Origin: Clostridium acidisoli DSM 12555
Lineage (GTDB): Bacteria; Bacillota; Clostridia; Clostridiales; Clostridiaceae
DNA: 64,000 nucleotides
NCBI RefSeq assembly: GCF_900176305.1
Contig: NZ_FWXH01000004.1
Coordinates: 124,001-188,000, forward strand
Direction of reading: 5' to 3'
In this document: positions 16,962 through 25,240 of the stretch, piece after piece
Position numbering within the stretch: the first letter of the stretch is position 1
Layout: the number at the start of each line of letters is the position of its first letter
Notes under the pieces: generated by a model
What the model was told of the DNA's origin: nothing
The model's input: the letters and a program-made list of their open reading frames with translations, nothing else
Databases searched by the model: none
Made by a program: the position numbers and the translations under genes

Positions 16962-17375
16962 ATGATACCAGAATATTGCAAACAGTGTGTTAATAGGCAA
17001 ATGAATCCTTATATACCAATAGACTTTGAAGCTAATCCAACTCCACATTCATTAGGTATAAATGAAGAAGAACCAAGACAGATGAATCAAAATAATATAG
17101 CAAATGTACCTAATGTAAGTAATAATGACAGTGATTTTCCAATAGCTCCAGGTTCGCCAACTGTGCTTGGAATAGAGTATACTCAAGGTTTCTTAAGAAC
17201 AATAATTGGGAGAAGAGTTAGAGTTACTTTTTTAATTGGAACAGATTCACTGACAGATAGAACTGGGATACTTGAGGAAGTTGGTATAAGCTATATTATC
17301 TTGAGAGATGTTAATACCAACGTAAAAACTTTATGTGACATATATTCAATAAAATTTGTTGTTATTTTTAGTTAA
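16962..17375 (+). CDS. gerQ: Spore coat protein GerQ (second copy)
   Basis: 137 residues. The C-terminal domain YTQGFLRTIIGRRVRVTFLI, DRTGILEEVGISYIILRD and CDIYSIKFVVIF is clearly homologous to the first GerQ, but the N-terminus differs (MIPEYCKQCVNRQMNPY, Cys-containing, then Asn/Pro-rich). The ATG at 16962 follows AAAGGAG; earlier in-frame codons overlap cwlJ. The pair may form a mixed GerQ layer around CwlJ, which is inference. Confidence 0.88.
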   Translation: MIPEYCKQCVNRQMNPYIPIDFEANPTPHSLGINEEEPRQMNQNNIANVPNVSNNDSDFPIAPGSPTVLGIEYTQGFLRTIIGRRVRVTFLIGTDSLTDRTGILEEVGISYIILRDVNTNVKTLCDIYSIKFVVIFS

Positions 17376-17442
17376 AATATGTGTACCGTTCTAGTCTGTA
17401 TTAAAATATAATATTAGTAAATTAATTATTAAGGTTATATAA

Positions 17443-18756
17443 ATGTGCAAAAATTACTATAAGTCAAAATATAGAAACTTAATTGTTGGTGTAGACACTA
17501 AGGTACCAGTCAACAATGGTAAAATAGTAACTGCTATAAATTTTGATAATGCTGCCACAACCCCTCCATTTATATCAGTACTTAAAGAAATTTTTGATTA
17601 TGCTCCTTGGTACTCATCAATTCATAGAGGTAGTGGATATAAATCATTAGTATCGTCAAAATTATATGAGGAGTCAAGAAAAATAATATTAGATTTTGTT
17701 GGAGCAGATGATAAATTAAATACGGTTATATATGTTAAGAATGCTACTGAAGCTATAAATAAATTAGCAAATAGACTTTTTGATAAAAAGACTAGATATG
17801 TTGTGCTTTCGAGTTATATGGAGCATCACTCAAATGATTTGCCATGGAGAAAAGATTATAAAGTTGACTATATTGAAGTAGATGAATGTGGACGAATAGA
17901 TTTAAACAGTTTGGAGAGACAATTAAAAAAGTATAGGGGCAAGGTAAAACTTGTAGCTCTTACAGGTGCATCAAATGTCACAGGATATATAAATCCTATA
18001 TTAGCTGCAGCTAAAATTGTTCATAAATACGGTGCAAGTATACTGATAGATGGAGCACAATTGGTACCACATACTAATGTTAATATGAAAAACGAGAACA
18101 TAGATTTTTTAGTCTTTTCTGCACATAAGATGTATGCACCCTTTGGTATAGGTGTGCTAATAGGACCAACCAAAACTTTTGAAAGAGGAGCTCCAGATTA
18201 TGTTGGAGGTGGTACAGTTAATTTAGTAACTCATAATTATGTTGAGTGGAACTCACCGCCTAACAAAGAGGAAGCTGGTACACCTAATATTATGGGCGTA
18301 GTTGCTTTAGTGGCAGCTATTAAAACTTTAAACTTACTTAGGAGAAGTGAAATTCAGCAATATGAAAATTCGCTAACTATATATACCATAGATAGTCTTA
18401 AAAAAATTAGAGACGTTAAACTTTATTGTATAGACAGTGATGTTTTAAGGGTAGGGATTGTTCCGTTTAATATAGAAGGTGTTGAACATGGAATTGTATC
18501 AGAAATACTTTCTAATGAAGCTGGAATTTCAGTTAGAGATGGATGTTTTTGTGCTCAACCGTATATTCGTAAATTGTTAAAGTTAGACAGCAATAATATA
18601 GATAGAACAAGAAATAGGCCTGGAATGGTGAGGATTAGTTTTGGTTTATACAATGACTATAGTGAGGTGGATAGACTGGTTTGGATTTTATCTAAAATAG
18701 TTAACAACAAGGAGTATTATAGGAATAAATACTATAAAAACTATCTCGAAAGATAA
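17443..18756 (+). CDS. Class V aminotransferase, cysteine desulfurase-like
   Basis: 437-residue PLP enzyme. INFDNAATTPP (substrate-proximal N-terminal block), LIDGAQLVPH (Asp/Gln contacts to PLP) and FSAHKMYAPFG with PLP Lys229 are characteristic. Near the C-terminus RDGCFCAQPY (Cys368, Cys370) recalls the reactive Cys of SufS/CsdA-like enzymes, but no scaffold (IscU/SufU) gene is adjacent, so sulfur transfer, selenocysteine lyase or another elimination remain possible. The DsrE sulfur-carrier-like gene 130 bp downstream makes a sulfur role plausible. The ribosome site is weak (TAAGG). Confidence 0.85.
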   Translation: MCKNYYKSKYRNLIVGVDTKVPVNNGKIVTAINFDNAATTPPFISVLKEIFDYAPWYSSIHRGSGYKSLVSSKLYEESRKIILDFVGADDKLNTVIYVKNATEAINKLANRLFDKKTRYVVLSSYMEHHSNDLPWRKDYKVDYIEVDECGRIDLNSLERQLKKYRGKVKLVALTGASNVTGYINPILAAAKIVHKYGASILIDGAQLVPHTNVNMKNENIDFLVFSAHKMYAPFGIGVLIGPTKTFERGAPDYVGGGTVNLVTHNYVEWNSPPNKEEAGTPNIMGVVALVAAIKTLNLLRRSEIQQYENSLTIYTIDSLKKIRDVKLYCIDSDVLRVGIVPFNIEGVEHGIVSEILSNEAGISVRDGCFCAQPYIRKLLKLDSNNIDRTRNRPGMVRISFGLYNDYSEVDRLVWILSKIVNNKEYYRNKYYKNYLER

Positions 18757-18781
18757 GATAAATATCTTTCGAGATAGTTTT
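18737..18781 (+). terminator. Strong terminator overlapping the aminotransferase stop codon
   Basis: A perfect 19-bp stem (18737-18755 with 18763-18781) followed by a T-run contains the last codons and stop of the aminotransferase gene. It separates that gene from the DsrE gene, arguing against a simple shared operon. Confidence 0.9.
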
Positions 18782-18883
18782 TTATTTCATTATTTTAATA
18801 GAGAATGGATAAAATAAGAAAAATGAATAATAGTTAAATTATTGCTAATTATAATAAGAGATTTAAAATCAGGAGGGTTGAAT

Positions 18884-19360
18884 ATGGAGAAGAAATTAAA
18901 TTTATTAATGTTTAGCGGGGATTACGATAAGGCGTTAGCAGGGCTTGTTCTTGCAAATAGTGCAAAAAATATTGGAGCGGATGTATCCATATTTTTTGCT
19001 TTTTGGGGATTATGCATAATAAGAGATCCAGAAAAAATTGATTTAAAAGATAAAACTGCATATGAAAAAATGTTCGAAATGGTTACCCCAAAAGGAGTGG
19101 AGGAATTGCCATTATCTAAAATGAATATGAGCGGAATTGGCAAAAAGATGTTAGTAAAGATGATGGGAGATGCTGAAAAACCTAGCCTTGCTGCATTTTT
19201 AAATGGAGCAATAAAAAAAGGAGTTAAATTATATGCTTGTAAATTGTCAGTAGAAGTTATGGGATTCAAGGAGAATGAGCTTATTAGTGAAGTTAAAATT
19301 ATAACAGCAGAAGAATATTTAAAAGACGCATTTAATTCAAATATTCAATTATTTATATGA
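18884..19360 (+). CDS. DsrE/DsrF/DrsH-like family protein
   Basis: 158 residues with the DsrE-like fold: N-terminal LNLLMFSGDYDKALAGLVLA, a central ADVSIFFAFWGL, and the conserved Cys119 in LYACKLSVEVMG. This class, called predicted peroxiredoxin-like or DrsH-like, relays persulfide sulfur or binds nucleotides in sulfur metabolism. AGGAGG lies 7 nt before ATG 18884; an upstream in-frame ATT/TTG region is rejected. It sits between a desulfurase-like gene and an activase cluster, and 85 bp separates it from the latter. Confidence 0.88.
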   Translation: MEKKLNLLMFSGDYDKALAGLVLANSAKNIGADVSIFFAFWGLCIIRDPEKIDLKDKTAYEKMFEMVTPKGVEELPLSKMNMSGIGKKMLVKMMGDAEKPSLAAFLNGAIKKGVKLYACKLSVEVMGFKENELISEVKIITAEEYLKDAFNSNIQLFI

Positions 19361-19445
19361 ATATTTATATATGTAAATGTCAAAAATTAATAATGAAATA
19401 TAATTTTGACATATTATATATAAAGTTTAGATGGGAGTTTTTTAT

Positions 19446-20339
19446 ATGAAAATAGGAATACCAAAGGGACTTTTATACTATAAATATTATACGTTTATAG
19501 ATAGTTTTTTAGAAGAACTTCAGGTTGACTTCATAACATCGCAAGATACAAATAGAGAAATATTGGATTTAGGTGTGAAAAATTCAGTAGATGATGCATG
19601 TTTACCAATAAAAATTTTTCACGGTCATGTGGCCTCTTTAAAAGACAAGTGTGATGCAATACTAGTTCCGCGTTTTATGAGTACGTCTAAAGGAGAATAT
19701 ATATGTCCTAAATTTTGCGGCTTGCCTGAAATGGTAAGTAACAGCATAGAAGGTTTACCTAAATTAATAGTTGAACCAATCTATGGCTTGGATCAAAAAC
19801 ATTTATATAATTTTTCCAATAAGATTGCAAAAAAGATGGGTTTTAATAATCATAAAGTAAGGGAAGCATTTATTAATGCACTTGATAAGCAAAGAAAATT
19901 TAACACACAAAAATCAATGCCCCAAAATAAATATAAAATTGCATTAGTGGGTCATCCATACAATGTTTTTGATAAGTATATGAATATGGATATAATAAAT
20001 AAATTAAATAAGATAAACATTAGTGCTATTACAGAGGAATATGTTGAACAAAAGACTATTAATGAGGAGATAAAAGATCTGTTTAAAAGACCTTTTTGGT
20101 ATTTTGCAAGAAATTCATATGGCTTTGCTTCTTATGTTTCAGAAAATAAGTTAGTAGATGGAATAATATATATATCCTCTTTTGCTTGTGGTATTGACTC
20201 AATAGTTATAGAACTAATAAAGGATAAGGTAAGAGATATTCCTATATTAGTGCTTAAGATAGATGAACAGACCGGAGAAGCAGGTTTTGATACTAGAATA
20301 GAGGCATTTACTGACATGCTTGAAAGAAGGTGTAGCTAA
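19446..20339 (+). CDS. Acyl-CoA dehydratase activase-related protein (DUF2229), gene A
   Basis: 298 residues. The start MKIGIPKGLLYYKYY, Cys52 in DDACLPIKIFHGHV, and Cys87/Cys91 in YICPKFCGLP match the DUF2229 domain that is often fused behind BcrA/BadF-type activases. The three Cys suggest an iron-sulfur cluster, as in the HgdB-like dehydratase subunits to which this fold is related. The C-terminus ILKIDEQTGEAGFDTRIEAF recurs almost identically in the next gene (VDEMTGEAGFSTRIEAF). It is first of a three-gene operon and abuts gene B, with a stop-start gap of 1 nt. Confidence 0.85.
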   Translation: MKIGIPKGLLYYKYYTFIDSFLEELQVDFITSQDTNREILDLGVKNSVDDACLPIKIFHGHVASLKDKCDAILVPRFMSTSKGEYICPKFCGLPEMVSNSIEGLPKLIVEPIYGLDQKHLYNFSNKIAKKMGFNNHKVREAFINALDKQRKFNTQKSMPQNKYKIALVGHPYNVFDKYMNMDIINKLNKINISAITEEYVEQKTINEEIKDLFKRPFWYFARNSYGFASYVSENKLVDGIIYISSFACGIDSIVIELIKDKVRDIPILVLKIDEQTGEAGFDTRIEAFTDMLERRCS

Positions 20340-20340
20340 A

Positions 20341-21441
20341 ATGAAGATAACAATTCCACATCTAGGAAATGCAGACCTGGCAGCAAAAACTTTATTTAAT
20401 GATCTTGATATTGAATACATAATGCCTGAATTTAGCAATAAAGATGCTCTTGAACTGGGAGCAAAGTATGCACCAGAAGATATATGTTTACCATATAAAA
20501 TAATGCTTGGGAATATAATTTTGGGCTTCAAAGCAGGAGCGGATACAGCACTTATAACTGGAAGTTGCGGACCATGTAGATATGGAGAATATTGTGAGCT
20601 TTTTAAAAATACATTTAAAAGACTTGGATATGATGTAAAACTAATTGTTGTTGATTATCCAAAGGATATTGGTGTAAAAGAACTATTTGGAAGAATAGGA
20701 GAAATATCGAATGCAAGTAATAAAACTTTAGAAGAAAAGCTTCATGCTGTATATAATGCTTTAAAGGTTGTGAAACTTATAGATTATATAGAAACAAGGG
20801 CCAGGTATTTAGCTGGATATGAAATAAAAAAAGGAGAATTTAAAAAGCTTATATATGATTGTAAAGATAGTGCTTATAAATGTAAAAGTGGAAGTGAGAT
20901 GATTAAAACTTTAAATGAATACAAAAGAAAACTTGAACACATAAAAGTTGATATGAATAAAAAACCAATTTCAATTGCAATAATAGGAGAGATATATACG
21001 ATATTGGAACCTTTTGCAAATCTTTATGTGGAGGATAAACTTATAGATTTTGGGGTCTCAGTAAAGAAGGGAATAACACCAAGCTGGTGGATTAAGGATG
21101 CAATGTTGACTCCATTTAAGGCTAATTCAGTTGAAATTAGATTGTCATCTAAAAAATATTTACCATACTACATTGGTGGTCATGGAAGGGAATGTATAGG
21201 TGAAGCACTTATTGCAAAAAGACAAGGGCTTGATGGAGCAATTCAGATATTTCCACTTGGTTGTATGCCTGAAATAGTAGCAAAAGCAATATTGCCTAAA
21301 ATTTCTAAAGATAAGGATTTTCCGATTATGAGTCTTGTAGTGGATGAGATGACTGGTGAAGCTGGTTTTTCAACAAGAATAGAAGCATTTTTAGATTTAT
21401 TAGAGAGGAGAAAAGAACAAGATGTATTATATAGGAGTTGA
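20341..21441 (+). CDS. Acyl-CoA dehydratase activase-related protein (DUF2229), gene B
   Basis: 366 residues, paralogous in plan to gene A. Cys49 (PEDICLPYK), then ITGSCGPCRYGEYCEL with Cys76, Cys79 and Cys85, and a later GGHGREC motif are typical of the second half of the long activase fusion proteins. It ends with TGEAGFSTRIEAFLD as gene A does. The ATG at 20341 follows a GAAGGTG site. It overlaps the activase gene by 20 bp, so translation is probably coupled. A separate dehydratase catalytic role is possible but not shown. Confidence 0.85.
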   Translation: MKITIPHLGNADLAAKTLFNDLDIEYIMPEFSNKDALELGAKYAPEDICLPYKIMLGNIILGFKAGADTALITGSCGPCRYGEYCELFKNTFKRLGYDVKLIVVDYPKDIGVKELFGRIGEISNASNKTLEEKLHAVYNALKVVKLIDYIETRARYLAGYEIKKGEFKKLIYDCKDSAYKCKSGSEMIKTLNEYKRKLEHIKVDMNKKPISIAIIGEIYTILEPFANLYVEDKLIDFGVSVKKGITPSWWIKDAMLTPFKANSVEIRLSSKKYLPYYIGGHGRECIGEALIAKRQGLDGAIQIFPLGCMPEIVAKAILPKISKDKDFPIMSLVVDEMTGEAGFSTRIEAFLDLLERRKEQDVLYRS

Positions 21442-22375
21442 CGTTGGATCTGTTAGTACTGATATAGTAGTTTTAGACGAAAATATGAAGGTTAATGAAT
21501 CGATGTATCTAAAGACAAAGGGTAGACCCTTAGATATTATAAGAGAAGGTTTTAAGAAGTTAAGTTATAAATATAAAGACGAAGAAATAAAAGCTGTTGG
21601 GGCAACAGGAAGTGGAAGACAAATATCTTCTTTCTTAATAGGTACAGATGCAGTTAAAAATGAAATTACGGCACATGCAATAGCAGCACTTGATGCGGAT
21701 AAAGATTTAAAGACTATAATAGAAATTGGTGGTCAAGATTCAAAAATCATCATAATTAGGAATGGAATAGTTACAGACTTCGCTATGAATACAGTATGTG
21801 CTGCTGGAACTGGATCATTTTTGGATAGGCAAGCAGAGAGACTATCTATTCCAATTGAAGAGTTTGGAAACCTAGCTTTAAATTCTAAAAATCCTGTAAG
21901 GATAGCGGGCAGATGCGCTGTTTTTGCAGAATCAGATATGATACATAAGCAACAAGTTGGTTATAGTGAGGAAGATATAGTAAGAGGTCTATGTGAGGCT
22001 TTAGTGAGAAATTATTTAAATAATGTAGGTAAAGGAAAAGAAATAAAACCTAAAATATTTTTTCAAGGAGGAGTAGCTGCAAATAAAGGAATGAAGCTTG
22101 CATTTGAAAAAGAACTTGGAATGGAGCTTTATGTTCCTAAAAATTATAATGTAATGGGAGCTATAGGAGCGGCAATTATAGCAAAAAACTCTGTAGAAAA
22201 AAGTAAAGATGTTACAAAATTTAAAGGATTCAAAATGGTTAGCGGAGATTTCAATTCAAAGAGCTTCGAGTGTGATGGATGTTCTAATAGATGTGAAGTT
22301 GTGAAAATCATTGATAGAGAACAGTGTAGCGGATTTTTCGGTGATAGGTGTGGAAAATGGAGTAATTGCAGTTAA
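21422..22375 (+). CDS. CoA-substrate-specific enzyme activase (HgdC/BcrA-type ATPase)
   Basis: 317-residue ASKHA ATPase of the 2-hydroxyacyl-CoA dehydratase activase family. Motifs are YIGVDVGSVSTD (phosphate 1), GATGSGRQ, EIGGQDSK and FFQGGVAANKG (adenosine). The two Cys that bind the inter-subunit [4Fe-4S] cluster are Cys126 (NTVCAAGTGSF) and Cys165 (AGRCAVFAESD). Unlike compact HgdC, it has a C-terminal Cys-rich tail (Cys284, 287, 291, 302, 310, 316) that could bind an extra cluster or zinc. Activases inject low-potential electrons into a dehydratase; no classical hgdAB pair is present here. Confidence 0.9.
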   Translation: MYYIGVDVGSVSTDIVVLDENMKVNESMYLKTKGRPLDIIREGFKKLSYKYKDEEIKAVGATGSGRQISSFLIGTDAVKNEITAHAIAALDADKDLKTIIEIGGQDSKIIIIRNGIVTDFAMNTVCAAGTGSFLDRQAERLSIPIEEFGNLALNSKNPVRIAGRCAVFAESDMIHKQQVGYSEEDIVRGLCEALVRNYLNNVGKGKEIKPKIFFQGGVAANKGMKLAFEKELGMELYVPKNYNVMGAIGAAIIAKNSVEKSKDVTKFKGFKMVSGDFNSKSFECDGCSNRCEVVKIIDREQCSGFFGDRCGKWSNCS

Positions 22376-22438
22376 TATATGCGTGCATATTATTGAATAA
22401 ATTAAAAACATTTTTGAAAGTGTACAGAGGAGAAAATA

Positions 22439-23797
22439 ATGGTAAATTTAGGATTGGTTCATTATGTTTATGTAGCTTTTATAGCATTAATAATAATTGT
22501 AATGTTCTTGAAAAAAGATGTTATTTTACCATGTATTTTAGGAATATTAGTTATAGGATTTATATATAGCGGGAATATAATTTCATCAGTTCAGATTATA
22601 TATAGATCAGTAGTTGTTTCTAGCAGAGAATTTATAGAGATTGTAATAATAATAGCTTTAGTTAATTCAATGTCAAAGGCACTTAACAGTGTTGGGGCAG
22701 ATGAAGTAATGATAAGACCCATTAGCAAACTTATGATTAGCCCTAAAATTGCTTTTGTTGTATTAGGATTTACAATGATGATATTTTCTTGGTTTATATG
22801 GCCGACTCCTGCAATAGCATTTATAGGGCCACTAATGGTTCCAGCGGCTATCAGAAGTGGACTTGAACCAGTATGGGCAGCTGTAAGTTTAGATATATTT
22901 GGAAATGGAATTGCATTATCAAGCGATTATTTTATACAGGGGGCACCAGCAATAACGTCAAAAGCTGCAGGTATAGAGAGTCCTTTTGCAATAGTAAAGG
23001 CAGGTTTCTTTATGTGGCTTACTATATCTGCTATAGTAGTAGCTATTTCTATAATTATGATGAATAGAAATGGAATAAATAAAATTAAAAACACAGAAAA
23101 AAAATACACTTATAAAACAAGTGACTCCAAAAGCAAAATTGTTGCAATGCTAACATATATATTTTTTTTAATAGATATAGTAATTTTATATTTCTATAAA
23201 TTAAAAGGAAACGATGCTACATCTTTAATTGGAGGTACTGCTGTAATTGTTATGTTATTGTGCGTTTTAATAAAAAATGATATAAAAGCATCATTGGGGG
23301 AAGTTACAACACTTATAAGAGATGGATTTATGTTTAGCATTAAAATTTTTGCACCAATAATAATAATAGGTGCATTTTTTTTCCTTGGAAGTAAGGAAAC
23401 AGCACAAGAAATATTAGGCTTAGGAACTAATGGACTTTTAACTGATGTGGGAGTTTACATATCGCAAAATATAAAATTGAATAAATTCTCAGTAGTATTA
23501 ATTCAATCATTTATTAGCGGACTTTTAGGTGTAGGAGGTTCTGGATTTTCTGGGTTGCCACTAATTGGAACATTAGCACAGGTGTTTTCAAAGGCTATAA
23601 ATATTAATAAAGCTAGTATTGCGGCACTGGGTCAAATAATCACGATTTGGGTTGGAGGGGGAACGATAATTCCATGGAGTATAATTCCATCAGCAGCTAT
23701 TTGTGAAGTAGAACCATTTGAAGTAGTTAAAAGAAATATAATTCCTGTAGCATGTGGAATAATTTCTATAGTTTTAATAGCCATGTTTATGTTATAA
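22439..23797 (+). CDS. Ion-transporter-superfamily permease of unknown substrate
   Basis: 452 residues with about 11 hydrophobic segments and a cytoplasmic basic loop near residue 225. Loop motifs FSWFIWPTPAIAFIGPLMVPAA and, in the second half, SGLLGVGGSGFSGLPLIG (both shown in part) with re-entrant-like Gly/Pro content resemble IT-superfamily carriers (GntP/CitMHS/DctM-like). AGAGGAG lies before the ATG. It follows the activase by 63 bp without a terminator, so co-transcription is likely and the carrier may import the acid whose CoA ester the cluster handles. That link is inference. Confidence 0.72.
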   Translation: MVNLGLVHYVYVAFIALIIIVMFLKKDVILPCILGILVIGFIYSGNIISSVQIIYRSVVVSSREFIEIVIIIALVNSMSKALNSVGADEVMIRPISKLMISPKIAFVVLGFTMMIFSWFIWPTPAIAFIGPLMVPAAIRSGLEPVWAAVSLDIFGNGIALSSDYFIQGAPAITSKAAGIESPFAIVKAGFFMWLTISAIVVAISIIMMNRNGINKIKNTEKKYTYKTSDSKSKIVAMLTYIFFLIDIVILYFYKLKGNDATSLIGGTAVIVMLLCVLIKNDIKASLGEVTTLIRDGFMFSIKIFAPIIIIGAFFFLGSKETAQEILGLGTNGLLTDVGVYISQNIKLNKFSVVLIQSFISGLLGVGGSGFSGLPLIGTLAQVFSKAININKASIAALGQIITIWVGGGTIIPWSIIPSAAICEVEPFEVVKRNIIPVACGIISIVLIAMFML

Positions 23798-23811
23798 GTT
23801 ACTAGTAGTAT

Positions 23812-23840
23812 GCACATTTGGTATAGCCTTTCATATATTA
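23812..23840 (+). promoter_or_regulatory. Candidate mother-cell sporulation promoter of the GH18 hydrolase
   Basis: GCACA at 23812-23816 and CATATATTA at 23832-23840 with a 15-nt spacer match the sigma-K pattern (AC ... CATAnnnTA). The block beginning at 23807 is identical over 13 nt to that before the gerQ-cwlJ operon. Confidence 0.45.
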
Positions 23841-23872
23841 TAAAGTGTTATAAATATGTAGAGGTGTAATTT

Positions 23873-25012
23873 TTGATAAATTATATAGTTAGACAAGGAG
23901 ATTCACCGTGGTCTATCGGCAAAAAATTTGGTGTTAACTACAATGATATTATAACTATAAATGGATTACAAGATAAAAGAAACTTAGTGATAGGAGAAAG
24001 TCTCCTTATACCAATAAATCAACAAGCAAATAAAGAAGCTATTGAAGTAAATGGATTTATTATCCCTACGTCTAATGAAAGAGATAGAACTTTGGTTAGA
24101 GAAAATCAAAAATATTTAACTTATATAACTCCATTTAGTTATCATGTTACTGAAAATGGAACATTGACAAATTTAAATGATGAAGCCATTTTATCAGCAG
24201 CTAAGTTATATGGTGTTGCACCAATGCTATCAGTTTCTAATATATCTGGTAGTGGATTTGATACACAACTTATAGGAAAAATATTAAATAATAAAAGCAC
24301 ACAAAATACATTAATAGATAACATAATTAAAACCATGAATAATAAAGGCTTTAGAGGAGTAATAGTTGATTTTGAAAGAATACCACCTAAAGATAGAGAA
24401 AACTATAACAATTTTTTAAGAGAACTAGTAAGTAGAGCACATTCTAGCAACTATTTAGTTGGAACTGCTTTAGCTCCAAAGACATCAGCTGAACAATCAG
24501 GGCCTTGGTATGAAGCCCATGACTATGAAGCACACGGAAAAATTGTAGATTTTGTAATATTAATGACATACGAATGGGGATGGTCTGGTGGGCCACCAAG
24601 AGCAGTAGCACCAATAAATGAAGTTATTAAAGTTTTGAACTATGCTGTTTCTGTAATACCTAGTAACAAAATATTAATGGGAATTCCTTTTTATGGGTAT
24701 GATTGGAAACTTCCATTCGTACCAGGTGGGAAGTTTGCAGAGGCTATAGGAAATCAAGAGGCTGTTATTAGGGCTGGAAAGTATGGAGCAAATATAAAAT
24801 ATGATAATATTTCTAAGTCACCGTTTTATAATTATATAGATGAAAATGGGATTAGACACGTGGTTTGGTTTGAAGATTCTAGGAGCATGATGGCAAAATT
24901 TAATTTGGTGAAACAATATGGACTTAGAGGAGTCAGCTATTGGGCTTTAGGAAAGCCTTTCCCTCAAAATTGGGCTTTACTTCAGGATATGTTTACAATA
25001 ACAAAACTATAA
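23873..25012 (+). CDS. LysM-GH18 spore peptidoglycan hydrolase, SleL/YaaH-like
   Basis: 379 residues: one LysM module (about 3-48; YIVRQGDSPWSIGKKFG) followed by a glycoside hydrolase 18 domain. The catalytic strand is GVIVDFERI with Asp166 and Glu168, and the barrel signature LMTYEWGWSGGPP and the closing LRGVSYWALGKPFPQNW match Bacillus SleL/YaaH, N-acetylglucosaminidases acting on cortex fragments. There is no signal peptide, as expected for a mother-cell coat protein. It starts at TTG (23873), 6-8 nt after GAGGTG. A sporulation-type promoter lies upstream and a terminator follows. Confidence 0.92.
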   Translation: MINYIVRQGDSPWSIGKKFGVNYNDIITINGLQDKRNLVIGESLLIPINQQANKEAIEVNGFIIPTSNERDRTLVRENQKYLTYITPFSYHVTENGTLTNLNDEAILSAAKLYGVAPMLSVSNISGSGFDTQLIGKILNNKSTQNTLIDNIIKTMNNKGFRGVIVDFERIPPKDRENYNNFLRELVSRAHSSNYLVGTALAPKTSAEQSGPWYEAHDYEAHGKIVDFVILMTYEWGWSGGPPRAVAPINEVIKVLNYAVSVIPSNKILMGIPFYGYDWKLPFVPGGKFAEAIGNQEAVIRAGKYGANIKYDNISKSPFYNYIDENGIRHVVWFEDSRSMMAKFNLVKQYGLRGVSYWALGKPFPQNWALLQDMFTITKL

Positions 25013-25023
25013 TAATAAATGCA

Positions 25024-25053
25024 AACTTCATCTTTTATAGGTGAAGTTTTTTA
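25024..25053 (+). terminator. Terminator after the GH18 gene
   Basis: AACTTCATC (25024-25032) pairs with GGTGAAGTT (25040-25048, one G-T), followed by TTTTTTA. Confidence 0.88.
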
Positions 25054-25085
25054 TTGTGCAATAATTAAATTGTTTATTGAAAAGC

Positions 25086-25114
25086 TTGACATCGTTTTCA
25101 AATGATTATATAAT
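25086..25114 (+). promoter_or_regulatory. Consensus promoter with overlapping CcpA cre site, beta-glucoside operon
   Basis: TTGACA (25086-25091) and TATAAT (25109-25114) are both perfect and 17 nt apart. On the minus strand 25100-25087 reads TGAAAACGATGTCA, a full match to the cre consensus TGWAANCGNTNWCA, lying between and over the -35 box. This predicts CcpA catabolite repression on top of antitermination. Confidence 0.8.
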
Positions 25115-25137
25115 GTAATTAAATTAAATATGTATTA

Positions 25138-25219
25138 GGATTGTTACTCTCTTAGAGGCATTACCCAAAAGCAACTATTATTAGGCTGTTTTTTGTGGAA
25201 TATCTAAGGGAGTTTTTTA
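25138..25219 (+). promoter_or_regulatory. RAT antiterminator and overlapping terminator before the EIIA gene
   Basis: 25138-25166 (starting GGATTGTTACTCTCTTAGAG) matches the ribonucleic antiterminator bound by BglG/LicT proteins. Its central ACTCTCTTAG (25145-25154) can instead pair with CTAAGGGAGT (25204-25213), which is followed by a T-run, to form the terminator. The two structures are mutually exclusive, as expected for substrate-induced antitermination. Confidence 0.85.
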
Positions 25220-25240
25220 TTTGATTAAGGAGGGAAAAGT

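Noticed and set aside
22366-22569. 67-codon frame between the activase and the permease
   Set aside because: It overlaps the permease start region in another frame; the AGAGGAG site serves the permease ATG at 22439.
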